From Aspidapion aeneum (taxonomy: Eukaryota; Arthropoda; Insecta; Coleoptera; Brentidae): 64,000 nucleotides of DNA. A model generated the notes under the pieces. The model worked only from the letters and a program-made list of their open reading frames with translations. It did not search any database and was not told the origin of the DNA. The stretch spans positions 112,025,314 to 112,089,313 of the forward strand of contig OY755042.1 in NCBI GenBank assembly GCA_963576565.1, in the 5' to 3' direction. Each line of letters begins with the position of its first letter. The stretch's first letter is position 1. The translations under genes and the position numbers were made by a program. Shown here piece by piece: positions 11,440 to 22,290 of this stretch.

Positions 11440-11985
11440 TTACATTCGCAAAGTGCTCGGATTAGCACTAGTTTCAGACTCATCATGGCCCCGTAGAGCA
11501 ACCTCAAAAATCCCACAGAAATTTAAACAGTCTATTAACCTACTAAGTATATGTCTATTTTTTGATACATTTTCATTATGTTCGGTAATGTTTTGCCTAT
11601 AGGCACTATTCAATTGGCACCTAATATCAGTCTTGCCTAACATAGAAAATTCTATGTGGTTATTTAAATAAGTAGCACTTACTTTGTGTCTTTCACTTTT
11701 AACTTAAGTGGTTGATATCACACATTCCCTTTGCCACCCACGCAGGATCACTTCGTGGATTTTTCATAATAAGACAAATAAAGCAAAAAAGAGCATTTCG
11801 TTTTTTACAACCGCATAACCAGTTTTTAGCATCGTATCATTTTTTATTACTTGCACTAAAGTTTTGGTTAATTTTAAGGATTTTTAGGTCCGGTCTATGT
11901 GGCCCTATTTGTAATCCTTTCATATGTCAACGTATTTAAATTTGCACAGTTAATTATATAATGGACTTATATAATTTTACTTCCA
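11440..11985 (-). pseudogene. hAT transposase (ZMYM1-like), N-terminal part, frameshifted
   Basis: The minus strand begins near 11985 with a diverged copy of the copy-A start (NCANLNTLTYE), then a TTF-finger block with KTKCSFCFICL near 11800. After short frameshifts, a clean open stretch at 11643-11440 reads MLGKTDIRCQLNSAYRQNI, then KNRHILSRLIDCLNFCGIFE, then VALRGHDESETSANP. The N-R-H-I-L-x-R-L-I-D-C and L-R-G-H-D-E-S motifs mark the start of the catalytic region in ZMYM1-like hAT transposases. The DDE core and the C-terminal dimerisation domain are missing, so this is an internal deletion derivative. Stops lie on both sides of the clean part. Confidence 0.75.
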
Positions 11986-12425
11986 TTTTGAAGACAAACA
12001 AAAATAAAAACAAACAGGCAACCGGCGAAGATTTTAACTACTGACCTACCCGAAATCAAAACAAACTCATACGTCTTTACTAAGGATAGAACCGGCAATA
12101 CGTAGGAATGGCAACGAACGTTTTCGCACGATGAATATGGCCGACATCAACTAAAACAAACATTCCTCCCGCCCTCGCGCGAGAACATCCACCCATACAC
12201 CCCTGAAAAACAGGTGAAATTGAAATCTTGTCCCGTGCGGTGCTGCCGGCTTGTAATTATTTACGCTAAAAAAGTTTAATCGCCTTTTGTTAACTACAGA
12301 CTAAAAAAAAGAACTAGACATGTCGAAAGGGAAGATTTAACTTTTTTAAAAGAAATCAATTAAAAATACTGTTTGTTGTCTAGTTTTGGGAGGGCACTGC
12401 CTCGTTGCCCTCCCTGTAGCATCCG

Positions 12426-12703
12426 CAAGGGCGGATCCAGAGGTGCTTCTCGGGGGGGGGGGCACTTTAGGTGACATTCTCTCTTGGTAAAAAACGGTAT
12501 ATACTTTTTTAAGTAGCATTTTATTAAATTAGTCATAACTAAAAAGTACAATATCCAATAGACACTTTCATGCGCCGCAAGCAAAAAATTTGAATTTTTA
12601 TTCGCAAAAACCTTATTTTTTACTCATTTTTTGTATATTCAAAAAAATCTCGGGGGGGGGGGGCAAGTGCCCCTAGTGCCCCCCCCCCCTGGATCCGCCA
12701 CTG
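12426..12703. mobile_element. hAT-type MITE with perfect 8-bp target duplication
   Basis: AGCATCCG stands immediately on both sides (12418-12425 and 12704-12711). Ends CAAGGGCGGATCCAG.. and ..CTGGATCCGCCACTG are inverted. G and C homopolymers sit inside each end. It landed within the last 14 bases of hAT copy B. Confidence 0.85.
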
Positions 12704-12858
12704 AGCATCCGCCACTGCTTATTTTATATCATGTAATGTTATACCATCTTATTTTTCTGTATAAACACCAACAGGGTTTGTCATAGGCTTAACTCTGTTA
12801 TGTTATATCATGCCAAAGAAGATATTCTTTGATCATGCTATGTCTAATGTCATGCTAA

Positions 12859-13957
12859 CCCAGCAAACATTGACCTGCTGGTACTTTACAAATATTGTAC
12901 TTTAACTGCTGGCAACTGCTGGCATCGGCAACGATATGCATTATTTTTATTATTTTTGTATTGTCTAATTTGCATATTATTTAAATGTACAAAAAACGCA
13001 ACATTTTAGTACTTTATTTTTAATACAATGAAAAGTTATACTTTATTTATGAAGAATGACAAGTGCAGCCAGGGTTAATGGCAAAAAGACACTTTAAAAG
13101 TATATTTACGCAGTTGCTTTTAAAGCACTTTATTTTAGTACAAGACAATTAAATATTTTACTGTGAAAATAAAATACTCAAAAAAAACATTTTAATAACA
13201 TTTTGAAGAAGGTACTCTTAAAATACATTTAATTTATTATTAAAAGTTTAAAAGTTTTACAGCAAAATTATTATAACAGTAAAAAAACTTTTAAAAGTAT
13301 TTTTAAATAGTTGCTTTTACAGCACTTTATTTTAGTACAAAAATATTAAATATTTTACTGTGAAAATAAAATATTTACAAAAAAACTGACAAGTTGATGT
13401 TTGCCGTCCTTGCCACTAGATGGCAAGCACTAGTCAACATTTTACTGGTACACTAAGGAATGTCAAGCTTAAGAATGTGAATGATTTTATTTATTTTTAA
13501 ATTGATGTGGAATGTTCCATAATCTTTGGAAATATCTTCATCTGATATGAAACGGAAAATATTAAAGATCCTTATATAATGATTATATAATGATCAATGA
13601 ATATTTATTTTTGTAAATATGAGACGTGAGTGACGTAATGTCCTTACAATATTTACAATAAAAGTAGTTTCTTTGTACTACTAAAAAAATTAATAAAATA
13701 CAATGCTTTAAAAGTACAGGTTTTTTAAAAAATGTATAAAAATTCCGTTTTTTTGTATTTACTAAAAATACGAAGAAAATACATTGCTTGAAAAGTACAT
13801 GCTTTTGTGTACAAAGAAGTTAAAAAAAATGCATTACTTTAAAAGTACAGTGTTTTTTGTACTAAAATATATACATGCTGGCCTGATGCAGGCCGTTGTT
13901 CCAAATCAATACGAATTAAGTACTAAAGTACTTTTTTTGTAATCCATGTTTGCTGGG
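12859..13957. mobile_element. CCCAGCAAACAT element, non-autonomous
   Basis: Inverted ends CCCAGCAAACATTGA.. and ..CCATGTTTGCTGGG. Internally two copies of a block of about 90 bp (TTGCTTTTAAAGCACTTTAT.. and TTGCTTTTACAGCACTTTAT.., 201 bp apart), and many AAAAGTACA/TTTAGTAC motifs in the right half. No coding frame. The superfamily cannot be named from the ends alone. Confidence 0.5.
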
Positions 13958-14867
13958 AAGTTTCTGTATAAACCCAACCAAACTATTTAAAAAAGACTTG
14001 ACCACGACGTGAATTTCCTAAAGTAAATAAAAACGAATTGTGAAAATCGGTTAAGCCTTTGGAGAGATATTGTGGAACAGAATAACAGAACTGGATATCC
14101 TAACTTAATTTTTTTGGAGAAAGATAAAAATGTCCGCAAAATATACCTATTACTAAATGTTTTAAAAATCATGAAGATGGCAAAACTCCTTGTAGAGTAT
14201 TGTTATTAAAAGAACAACGCATATTAAGTGGCTTTTTGCATAAATTTAAATAAAATGTTTCCGTTTTTAAATTAACACATAAATTATAAAATTGTCCAAA
14301 TACCCGGTAACTTAACATTTTTATTAACTGTTATAAAAGTTGAGGTTTTGTGATAGAACAACTTTTGGAAATTAACTGGAAGAAAGCTAAACGGGACATG
14401 TGGATGAAACAGACAAATAAGGTAGGAATAGGTAAATTCGCCCAATTTTTTTAATTTGATCTTATTTTGCCACATTTGAAGAATACCAAGAAACAGTTAC
14501 CTATTTGGGAAAACCGAGCGGTTGCAAATCAGGCACTTTTTTTTGGAACAAAAAATTAATTTGGCTGTCCCAGGCCAAAAAAAAATTATTGGAAGCTTAT
14601 TGTCAAGTTTTAAAATACAAATATTGCCTTCGAAATAATAAAGCTAATTACTGAAAGTTATCTTTTATAAAAATTTGAAGTTTGTCCATCCATAGAAAAT
14701 TAAATAAAAAATAAAACAACTTGTCACAAGAAATCTGTCCCACGGCGGTAACAGCCAATGTTTACCTAAAGAAAATTCATTCAACCTGGCAACGTAAGGT
14801 TTTAGTATAAACTGAGAACATTCTCAATCACTGTCCACGAGTACCAAACAATAACTATACTAAAACA
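13958..14867. other. No feature recognised
   Basis: AT-rich. The short minus frames at 13987-14475 lack motifs. A partial palindromic character is not evident. Confidence 0.35.
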
Positions 14868-16577
14868 TCTTCTAGGGCCTGGTTGAATAGTTTAGGGGAT
14901 AATGTGTCACCCTGTCTCACATCTCTTCTTACGAGATTGGCTGGGTTCCTTCGTGGATTTTGATTAATGTTGTTGCTTTGCTATATACAATATATTGGCT
15001 AATAAATCTGTGTATCTGTGATCTATTCGGCTATTAATTAGAGATGCTTTTACTGCCTAGTGCTCAATGCTATCGAAACCTTTTTCAAAGTCTCTAGCTC
15101 GTTCTAGTAGGATTTTTATGGTTAATAGGTGGTCAACTGTACTGAATCCTTCGCTGAAGCCTGCTTGTTCTTTTAATTGATATCCGTCAAATTTTGTTGT
15201 TAGTGTATCTGTCAATATTTTCGTGAAAAGCTTAAAAATTACATTGAGGAGTTTATAGGGCGATAGTTTTTTAGGTCTACTCTATCGTCTTTCTTGTGTA
15301 GAATAATGGTTATGGATTCTTTCCAGTTATTTGGGATCATTTTTTATTTTAGTATTTTATTCAGGAGAACATGGAAGGTATTAACTACAGCTTTACCACT
15401 GTATTTGAGCATTTCTGCCATTACTCCGTCTCTTCCAGGTGATTTGTTATTTTTCATTTTCTTAAATGCTCTCCTTATTTCCGCTTTGCTTATTTCAGGT
15501 TGTAGTTCTGAGGTTATGTTCCTTATTTTTAAATATCAAACAAGTTTCCTGGCTAATCGGGCAAAAAGGAGTTTTTGTTTCTCTCATATTTTTCCATGGG
15601 TAGCTTGAAAGCTTAACCTCACGGGGGTCCATTAGATCTTGGACCCCCGTGAGGTTAAGCTTTCAAGATACACACGGAAAAATATGAGAGAAACAAAAAC
15701 TCCTTTTTGCCCGATTAGCCACGAAACTTGTTTGATTTTTAAATTCACGGGTACGAAATTCCACGTTTGTTCTTTATTTTTGTTTGGAGTTTCTTCTTGG
15801 TTTCTCGCAATGGTTCCGTTTTTGTTTGGTATAATTCTGTATAGAATATTCGTGTGATATTTATAATATCCTTCTCAACGTTACTTTCTATGCCGTTCAT
15901 ATCCTTTATTTTAGTTATTTCATATCTTCACTTTTTTTCAACTTGTATTTCTTGGCTCTTTCTTTTATTTTCTTTTATTATTTTTCTTATAGTTTTATTT
16001 ATGTCTGTGTATTCTATCAATGTTTACAAGACCTTTAGTTATATAATCAAAGCTTCTATAGATGTTCTTTTTTTCCTCTTTCTCCAGGTTCCGCCTTTTT
16101 TTCATCAGGTTTTTTATTTCTTCTGATACACAAATTTCTCTCTTTTTATCTTTTTGTGCGATATCTTTTCCTACTTTATTTATATTTTCATTTTCGCATC
16201 TCAAGTTTTGAGTTTGTTGTTTGTATATAACTTTATTTGGTGTAAGTTTATTCATATCAAGCTGTTCTTTCTTATTATTAATTTTTCTTTTTATTTCGAA
16301 ATTGCTATCAGTGCAGATTTTTGTTCTGACCATCCTGTGATCCCTGCCTGTTGTAAAGCTGATTAGGGAAATTTTTACCGATGTTTTTGCCAGTAGTCAG
16401 TATGTAATCAATTTCGTTTTTCGATATTCCATTAGGGCTGAGACATGTCCACTTTCGTTGCGGTTTCTTTCTATGGAACAAATTCATTGCATAAAGGTGT
16501 TTTTCCTCTAGATAGTTCATTAAGGTTGTGTCCCAGTCATTCCTTTCGCCATATCCGCCGCTTAGATAAGCTTTCAA
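14868..16577 (-). pseudogene. RTE-clade LINE ORF relic (endonuclease and reverse transcriptase)
   Basis: Read on the minus strand. The endonuclease end lies at 16577-16308, with SGGYGERNDWDTTLMNYLEE, then LSPNGISKNEIDYILT, the terminal Y/F-I-L-T block of RTE endonucleases. A linker with KIKRKINNKKEQ-type charged sequence runs to about 15995. The reverse transcriptase then resumes at about 15540-14868: NNKSPGRDGVMAEMLKY, LKNYRPINLLNVIFKLFTKI, LKEQAGFSEGFSTVDHL, then DFEKGFDSIEH-like and LFNQ-like blocks. Stops and shifts are present, for example at DSIEH followed by TAG. The YADD motif and 3' end are missing. A foldback element sits inside it at 15527-15770. Such proteins copy LINE RNA into nuclear DNA; this one is dead. 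Confidence 0.8.
15527..15770. mobile_element. Short foldback element inside the RTE relic
   Basis: GGGCAAAAAGGAGTTTTTGT.. to AACCTCACGGGGGTCCA (15559-15631) is followed after a few bases by its near-perfect inverse TGGACCCCCGTGAGGTTAAG.. to ACAAAAACTCCTTTTTGCCC. Arms are about 100 bp with almost no loop, so a single strand would fold into one long hairpin. A single arm of the same family is at 55290-55410. Confidence 0.8.
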
Positions 16578-16593
16578 AAAATATTTTTTTTAG

Positions 16594-17150
16594 TCAGAGA
16601 TATGAATTCTGATATAATGAGGTTCTTGGTGCCTCTATTTTGACAATAAATTGATGGTTACCGTCTGTTTGACGTGTTCGCCTAGTAGGTGCTACTCCCG
16701 AGGGGATCATACGTGCCAACTCTTCAGAGCATTTTCCGTGATAATACCTGTAGAAGAGAGATAGATCGCCCACAGTTCTTCGATGTTCGAGACTATCCAA
16801 GCTACGGGTAAGTGCGGGGTCATTGATCAGCTTGATAGCTCGTTTTTGCACGGTGTTCAAAAGCATTAAGGTATGTTTGGGTGCCGCACTCCATATATGT
16901 GAGCAGTACTCCATAGTTGGTCGAATCTGGGCTTTGTAGAGTGTCAGCAGTTGGCTTGGTGTATACAGATGTCTTGTACGAAATAGCACCCCAAGCTTTT
17001 GGGACGCCCTTTTAGCTATATCTGCCACGTGACTGTGCCAAGACATGTTGGTCTCTGCAGTGACTCCTAAGATGTTCAACTGGCTCTGCAATGCGACAGC
17101 ACTTCCAGATAGCATGATGTTTGGCTCACCGGTGCTGGTCTTTTTTGAAA
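16594..17150 (-). pseudogene. Jockey-like LINE reverse transcriptase, C-terminal fragment
   Basis: The minus frame reads LNILGVTAETNMSWHSHV, AKRASQKLGVLFRTRHLYTP, LTLYKAQIRPTMEYCSHIWS, LLNTVQKRAIKLINDPALT, LEHRRTVGDLSLFYRYYHGK. L-G-V-x-x-x-x-x-x-S-W-x-x-H, then Y-K-A-Q-I-R-P-x-x-E-Y-C-x-x-x-W, then Q-x-R-A-x-K/R-L-I, is the thumb and post-RT region of Jockey-type elements. About 173 residues are open without a stop. It is cut at the 5' side near 17150 and ends at SLYQNSYL, before the usual F-P-R-T-x-x-L-W-N block, where it abuts the RTE relic. It is therefore truncated at both ends and non-functional. Confidence 0.8.
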
Positions 17151-17159
17151 CCCTAAATT

Positions 17160-17690
17160 ATGTTTTGTAAAAAAAGTGCCATAAGACCGTTTAGTTTAGA
17201 TGTTTGTTATTTTTATTTCTGCCCTGAACCAACCAACCAAAAATCATAATACATTCTCCTGTTGTTTTGTGATACATGGATGATTGTAATGATCGTACCG
17301 TGGCCGTGCCAAATCAAAGCCATCTTTGATCTGTATACATACATACATACATAGTGGGCATACACGCACGCACACTTGGCTTTTTCTGCAGCCAAGTGTA
17401 AAAACAAAAGGTAAACAACCTAATTTGCTTCTTCGTGTCCGCACAAATTACATAACATTATGTAAGAACGCAGGCAAAAAGCACAAGCTCTCTTCTTCTT
17501 CGCATGTCTCGGCAAGCCGTACTCTTCTTGATGGCTTTTACATAGACATATTATTGATGCCCACTATAATGTCTTTCTCTGGTGAATAAAAATGAGACTC
17601 CTTCTAACATAAAGAACAGATAGTATACTAAAATACCTCGTTCATGCCGATAAAATAAAAGCTTGGAAAAGTTTTGCATCGCTTTGTCTA
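17160..17690. other. AT-rich spacer with a short (ATAC)n run
   Basis: Tetranucleotide run at about 17336-17354, then ACGCACGCACAC. CTTGGCTTTTTCTGCAGCCAAG at 17376-17397 is a small hairpin. Overlapping short frames on both strands here are by-products. Confidence 0.5.
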
Positions 17691-18807
17691 TACAGGGTAC
17701 TCGGCACATGAACCGTCAAAATTTTTTGGGATATTGTTGGGGTCATTTGCTACCTTTTCAACCTTGGAACTTGCGTCTAAGAGTCACGGTTAAAGAGATA
17801 TGAATTTTTAATTTTTTTTTCAAATTATCCAAAATCCCACCTTTAAACCCACGGAAGCTTTTTATTAATGTCTGGAAAAGCACCATTTTTTAAAAATAAT
17901 TCTGTAATCTTATGCTTCTTTAACTAATTAATAGATTTGGTAAAATTGATGTACCAAAGGGACATACGAGGTTTTTAATTGAAGGACATTAGTGATTTTG
18001 TGAAAGAAAATCAATTTCAAAATTAAAAATCAAAAAAAGTATCGACAATTGAGAATTTCATTTTCTTTTAAAAACTTCTTTAGTTGATTACCTTTCTAAC
18101 GGTATGCTGCTACACATTGATTAAAAAAAACAATTCTCCTTTAAAATATGGATATTCTGTCAGAAGGGCGTTCGGAATTGGTAAGAAAAACCATTTGATG
18201 TTTATGATCGTTTACCTACTTAAACAAAAGTTAAACTTTTAACAATAATATGTTGTGTTCTTTATTTATAAATTTTGTTCGAAACGATCATAAATATCAA
18301 ATTGTTTTTCTTATCAAGTCCGAGCAATTATTGCCCGTCTCACAGAATATCCGTATTTTAAAGCAGAATTGTTTTTTTAATCAATGTGTAGCATACCGTT
18401 AGAAAGGTAATTAACTAGTGAAGTTTTTAAAAGAAAACAAAGTTCTCAAGTATCGATACTTTTTTTAATTTTTAATTTTGAAATTGATTTTCTTTCACAA
18501 AATCACTAATGTTCTTCAATAAAAAACCTCGTATGTCCCTTTGGTACATACATTTTAACAAATCTATTAACTAGTTGAAGTAGCATAAGATTACAGAATT
18601 ACAAAAAAAAATGGTGCTTTTCCAGACATTAATTAAAAGCTTACGAGGGTTTAAAGGTGGGATTTTGGGTAATTTAAAAAAAGAATTTAAAAATTCATAT
18701 CTCTTTAGCCGTGAATCTTAGGACCCAAGTTCCAAGGTTGAAAAGGTAGCAAATGACCCCAACAATATTCAAAAAATTTTGACGGTTCATGTGCCGAACA
18801 CCCTGTA
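17691..18807. mobile_element. 1.1-kb foldback element with arms of about 525 bp
   Basis: TACAGGGTACTCGGCACATG.. at the left mirrors ..CATGTGCCGAACACCCTGTA at the right, with TA on both outsides (17689-17690, 18808-18809). The inverted match continues for roughly 525 bp per arm. Examples are GACCCCAACAAT, CCAAAGGGACATACGAGG, GATTTTGTGAAAGAAAATCA and CTTTCTAACGGTATGC, each with its mirror. The loop is only about 70 bp (18214-18280). No coding capacity. The TA duplication suggests mobilisation by a Tc1/mariner-type transposase. Confidence 0.85.
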
Positions 18808-18809
18808 TA

Positions 18810-19411
18810 AAACTGTACCTAAAATCCCAAGTGTTCGTTGACAAAATATTATTTTGTGTTTTGCCAATAGCATAAATCCCTAAAAATAATTATTGTATTT
18901 AGGTAAATTCTTGGGTAAAACCATTAAAAATAGCCCTTTGATTCATGCCGACGCCGACGCCGACGCGGCGACGACAAGGTAGCAAAGCAATTGAGTTATT
19001 AAATTGTAAATAAAAATGTAACAGATAAATAAGCCGGCTAGTGGTCTTTGATATCGGTGAAATCAACGATGGCTGGTCATTCGAAGTTAATCTCAGGGCC
19101 AGATTAAATTAAACTTACTATAAAATATGAATGTTTTACACTATTTGTACGAAAAAATATTTGTACTGCCAGAAAAAATAAAAACATTAAAATAGGTTTG
19201 TACTTCTCCTTAAAATGGGTGCTAAAATGAAATTTAAGTCTCGGTTGCATGAAAAATTATATGTTGTCCTCTGTAGAGGACTATGGAAATAAAGTGTTTT
19301 TTTGCTTAAGATTAATGTGATGTAAAAAATTTATTAAAATTGATCCCTATAGCTGTGTCAACTTAGATAGAATGAAAATTTGTTGTATTTTTTGAGCATT
19401 ATTTATTTATT
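18810..19411. other. Spacer with a short GCCGAC run
   Basis: GCCGACGCCGACGCCGACGC at about 18949 is a short hexanucleotide run in otherwise AT-rich DNA. No coding motif seen. Confidence 0.4.
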
Positions 19412-19915
19412 TAGTCGGTTTAGAACGTTTTTCTACGTTGTCCGACGCCTATTCTCCACCTCCTTCGATCCTGACAATCTTCTGTCAGATTTTTTTGACT
19501 CATTGATCTTTGGATTGACTGTTGCCATTCTAGTTTAGGCCGCCCTCTTTTTCTGCGCCCTATTGGTTGCCATTCTAGGATCTGCTTTGGTAATCTTTCG
19601 TCGTTCATCCGTTGTACATGACCGTACCATATCAGTTGTCTTTTAGTGATGTCATCCGTTATGCTTCCTTCGATTCCCATTCTTTCTTTTATGATCTCAT
19701 TTCTTATGTGATCTGTTCTAGATATTCATATTGCATCCATTTCGACACTTTCCATTTTTGTTTTGTATTTTTTTGTTACGCAACAAGTCTCTATTCCAAA
19801 CAACAGCGTGCTTTTCACCATTGTTTCATATATGTTAAAATTTACATTCTTTTTTATCTCTCTGTTCCATAAAATACTGTTAAGACATCCAATAACCTTT
19901 TTTGAGCATTATGCC
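19412..19915 (-). pseudogene. RTE-type LINE, 3' end fragment (copy 1)
   Basis: The minus strand from about 19915 gives a run resembling KKVIGCLNSILWNREIKKNV, then a broken segment, then at 19680-19420 an open stretch MGIEGSITDDITKRQLIWYG, HVQRMNDERLPKQILEWQP, GRRKRGRPKLEWQQSIQRSM, ending RRRWRIGVGQRRKTF and stop. The H-V-x-R-M-x-x-x-R-x-P-K and R-R-x-R-G-R-P motifs are characteristic of the end of RTE-type ORF2. The segment 47440-48175 is a longer copy of the same family. About 150 residues remain. Confidence 0.8.
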
Positions 19916-20241
19916 AATAATAATCACAAAATACCATTCTGGTTTTAAAAGCGTTTAGCTAAATTTTCTTTCACGCTTACATGTAGAACCATTTATTTGC
20001 TAATAGTAAGTTACGACCTCCGGTTGTAACATTATACTTAATTTTATTATTATACAATTATATTTAACTTCCAAGTAAGAGCGAAATTTGTTTTTCCAGT
20101 AAGTAAAATTTTCAACTCTTTAGCAACAAGACCTTTGTACCTGCTCTTAACCCCTTATGGAAGGGCTGATATAAGAATTTTATCTACAGGGTTTTTCCGT
20201 ACATTTTTACCAAGCAACCTTAGAGTTTTTGGAATAGATAA
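19916..20241. other. No feature recognised
   Basis: Short AT-rich spacer between the LINE tail and the MITE that starts at 20242. Confidence 0.35.
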
Positions 20242-20757
20242 TAGGACTTATTGGAATAAAACCTGACTTTATTTTAGAGTCGACTTTATTTTGATACATT
20301 TACACAGAAAACTAACAGCTGACCTCTCAAAATTGACATACCAAAGTCAAATTTAATAATAAAGACGCTACCCAGGTAGCAAGGAGTCATCAAATGACGT
20401 CTTTTTTTCGTCGAAAAGTGGTCATTTGGATGACCAGCAGGTCATCTACCAAAAAATGTTGTCTTTAAGGCGTCAGTTACTTGACGTTTTTTCGTAGTGT
20501 AGTTTTTGACGTCTGAAAAACGTCATATATTGGTCACTACCCACACTGCACACTTTTTCCAAGGGACATACACTCATATTTACATAGATGGTCAGTACTT
20601 GACCGGATTTATACGGAATGTGGGGGTACGTATGTAAAATAAATTAAATATTAAATCAAGACAAACTTCGAGGCTTCTTTCGCTTCAAGGTGGAGATGTG
20701 TAAGTCTAGGTATAGGTCTATTTTGATCTGTACCTCACCTACACCGCTGTACCTGTT

Positions 20758-21807
20758 CAGTGTTGCCAGTCTAGTACAATTGTACTAGATCTAGTACTTT
20801 TTTGATATTTTCTGTACGCTAGTACGTTTAAGCAAAAATCTAGTACTTTTTATTTAATATCCCAAAAAACAAATTTTCAAGTTATATATTGATCTGGAAA
20901 AAAATTTTACTTTATGGTACAAACTATAATCCAATATCTTGGTCATTCAGCTTCTGTTCTATTGAATTATTTAAATATATACCTATTGCCATCGAAAAAA
21001 TAACATTTATTCGATGGCTTGGCACTAGATCCGCATGTAGCATTATCGGAGGATGTGCCAAGCATCGTAGTTGAAGCGGAATAGTATTTTCCACACTTAT
21101 TACAAGAAAACAATATCGAATGATTAAACACTGAATGGCGGCTGTTATCTGATCTTTCCGAGCTAAAAGGTATTGATAAATCAACAGTTGAAACTCTTTG
21201 GTCAAAAGTTTACCTCAAGAACGAACTGGATACCGAAATATTTCCTTCTTTAAATTATTTTATTTCAGGATTAATCGCGTTAACTCATTCTTCAGCTACC
21301 GCTGAAGGAAAATTTTCAAACGATAATTTGTTAAAAACCAAGCTACGAAGCAGGCTTGAAATTGAAACGATTAACGATATTTTGCATTGTAAAGAAAACT
21401 TAGACAACAATAGTTGTTATTCATGGGAACCTCCGAAATCTCTTTTAAGAAAAAAAATAATTTACAAATATAATATAAAATTAAAAACATTTATTTTTTA
21501 TTAAGATAGATAAGGCTTTTTACTGTTTAGGTAATAATATTATTAATAATTATTATATTAAGTTTAGTATGTTGTGTTTATTAGTTATGTGCTTTTCGAC
21601 AAATAAATGATAATGTTCCTAAAATTTTTATTTTTGTTATTTTGTTTTTTAAAAACTACTTTGGATTTTTTGGAACATAGAAAACGTTTTATTCTTTATA
21701 ATTTATTTAAACACATATATATTAAAATTTAGTACATTTTTATGAAATTCTAGTACTTTTTTCAACAGTAATCTAGTACGCAAAACAAAAAAGTTCTGGC
21801 AACACTG
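20758..21807 (+). mobile_element. hAT element with perfect target duplication, CAGTGTTGCCA ends
   Basis: TACCTGTT occurs directly outside both ends (20750-20757, 21808-21815). Termini CAGTGTTGCCAGTCTAGTAC and ..CTGGCAACACTG are inverted. Repeats of CTAGTAC lie near both ends, likely transposase-binding sites. A C-terminal transposase remnant is inside. The element at 59881 has similar CAGTGTTGCCA ends. Confidence 0.9.
21134..21503 (+). pseudogene. hAT transposase C-terminal fragment
   Basis: The plus frame from about 21134 reads WRLLSDLSELKGIDKSTVET, then LNYFISGLIALTHSSATAEG, then KFSNDNLLKTKLRSRLEIET, then INDILHCKENLDN, ending near 21503. The block H-S-S-A-x-x-E-x-x-F-S-x-x-x-x-x-K-T-K-x-R-x-R-L is the C-terminal dimerisation region of a hAT group. 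Here the usual E-R is A-E-G, so the site has drifted. No stop interrupts the last 120 residues, but the N-terminal and catalytic parts are not visible. The short minus frame at 20924-21205 is a shadow. Confidence 0.75.
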
Positions 21808-22290
21808 TACCTGTTCCAGTACTTCCAGGTTTAAGTCACAGAAGAGTCACCTTCTGTGTCTAAGTTTCCTTCAGTGTTCTCAACTGCAGGGAATATTTCA
21901 TATATTCAGACGAGTTTAAAAAAAGTCATAAATAGGTTTGTGTCTGTGTGTGTGTATAATGTTCTGATTTGGTCCCAAATACGTCATATTGCTGACGTCT
22001 TTAAAACGTCTAAAAATTACGTCATTTTGGGTGTGTCTTTTGAACGTCATTTAAAGGTCATTTACACGTCAGATTAGAGACATCAATGGTCATTAAAAAT
22101 GACCTGTTTTTGACGTTTAAAAAACGTGAACTTGCTACCTGGGTAACTTTCATTTAATAAATACCGACAGTAATAAATCCGGTTTTTAAATACACAAAGG
22201 CCGAATTTTGAAGGAAAGCAGCTGCTTTTTATATGTAAATCTATTACCTATTTTTAAAATAAGGTCAGGTTTTATTCCAATAAGTGTCTA

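Larger units (their letters stand above)
11271..12717 (-). mobile_element. hAT element, copy B, internally deleted
   Basis: Ends CAGTGGCGGGTGG.. (left) and ..CATCCGCCACTG (right) are inverted hAT-type termini. The transposase remnant is on the minus strand. Compared with copy A at the window start, this copy is complete at both ends but carries a 278-bp MITE at 12426-12703. I see no matching 8-bp duplication at the outer flanks (GGCAAATT against CTTATTTT), so one end may have been rearranged. Confidence 0.6.
20371..22143. mobile_element. CCCAGGTAGCAAG element, copy split by a hAT
   Basis: Left CCCAGGTAGCAAG and right CTTGCTACCTGGG are perfect inverted ends with TA duplicated outside (20369-20370, 22144-22145). 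Both flanks are dense in GGTCATTT, TGACGTC and AAAACGTC motifs. Without the hAT at 20758-21807 and its duplicated 8 bp it is about 715 bp and non-coding. The copy at 32906-35651 is in the opposite orientation. Confidence 0.8.
20242..22290. mobile_element. GCCAGGC-family MITE split by a nested insertion
   Basis: Left end TAGGACTTATTGGAATAAAA and right end ..TTTTATTCCAATAAGTGTCTA are inverted. The halves 20242-20370 and 22144-22290 together rebuild a MITE of about 275 bp like those at 4858 and 60226 (shared AATTGACATACCAAAGTC, and GGCCGAATTTTGAA). Everything between is the later CCCAGGTAGCAAG element. Confidence 0.75.

Noticed and set aside
11263..12725. Target duplication for hAT copy B
   Set aside because: The 8-bp flanks (GGCAAATT and CTTATTTT) do not match.
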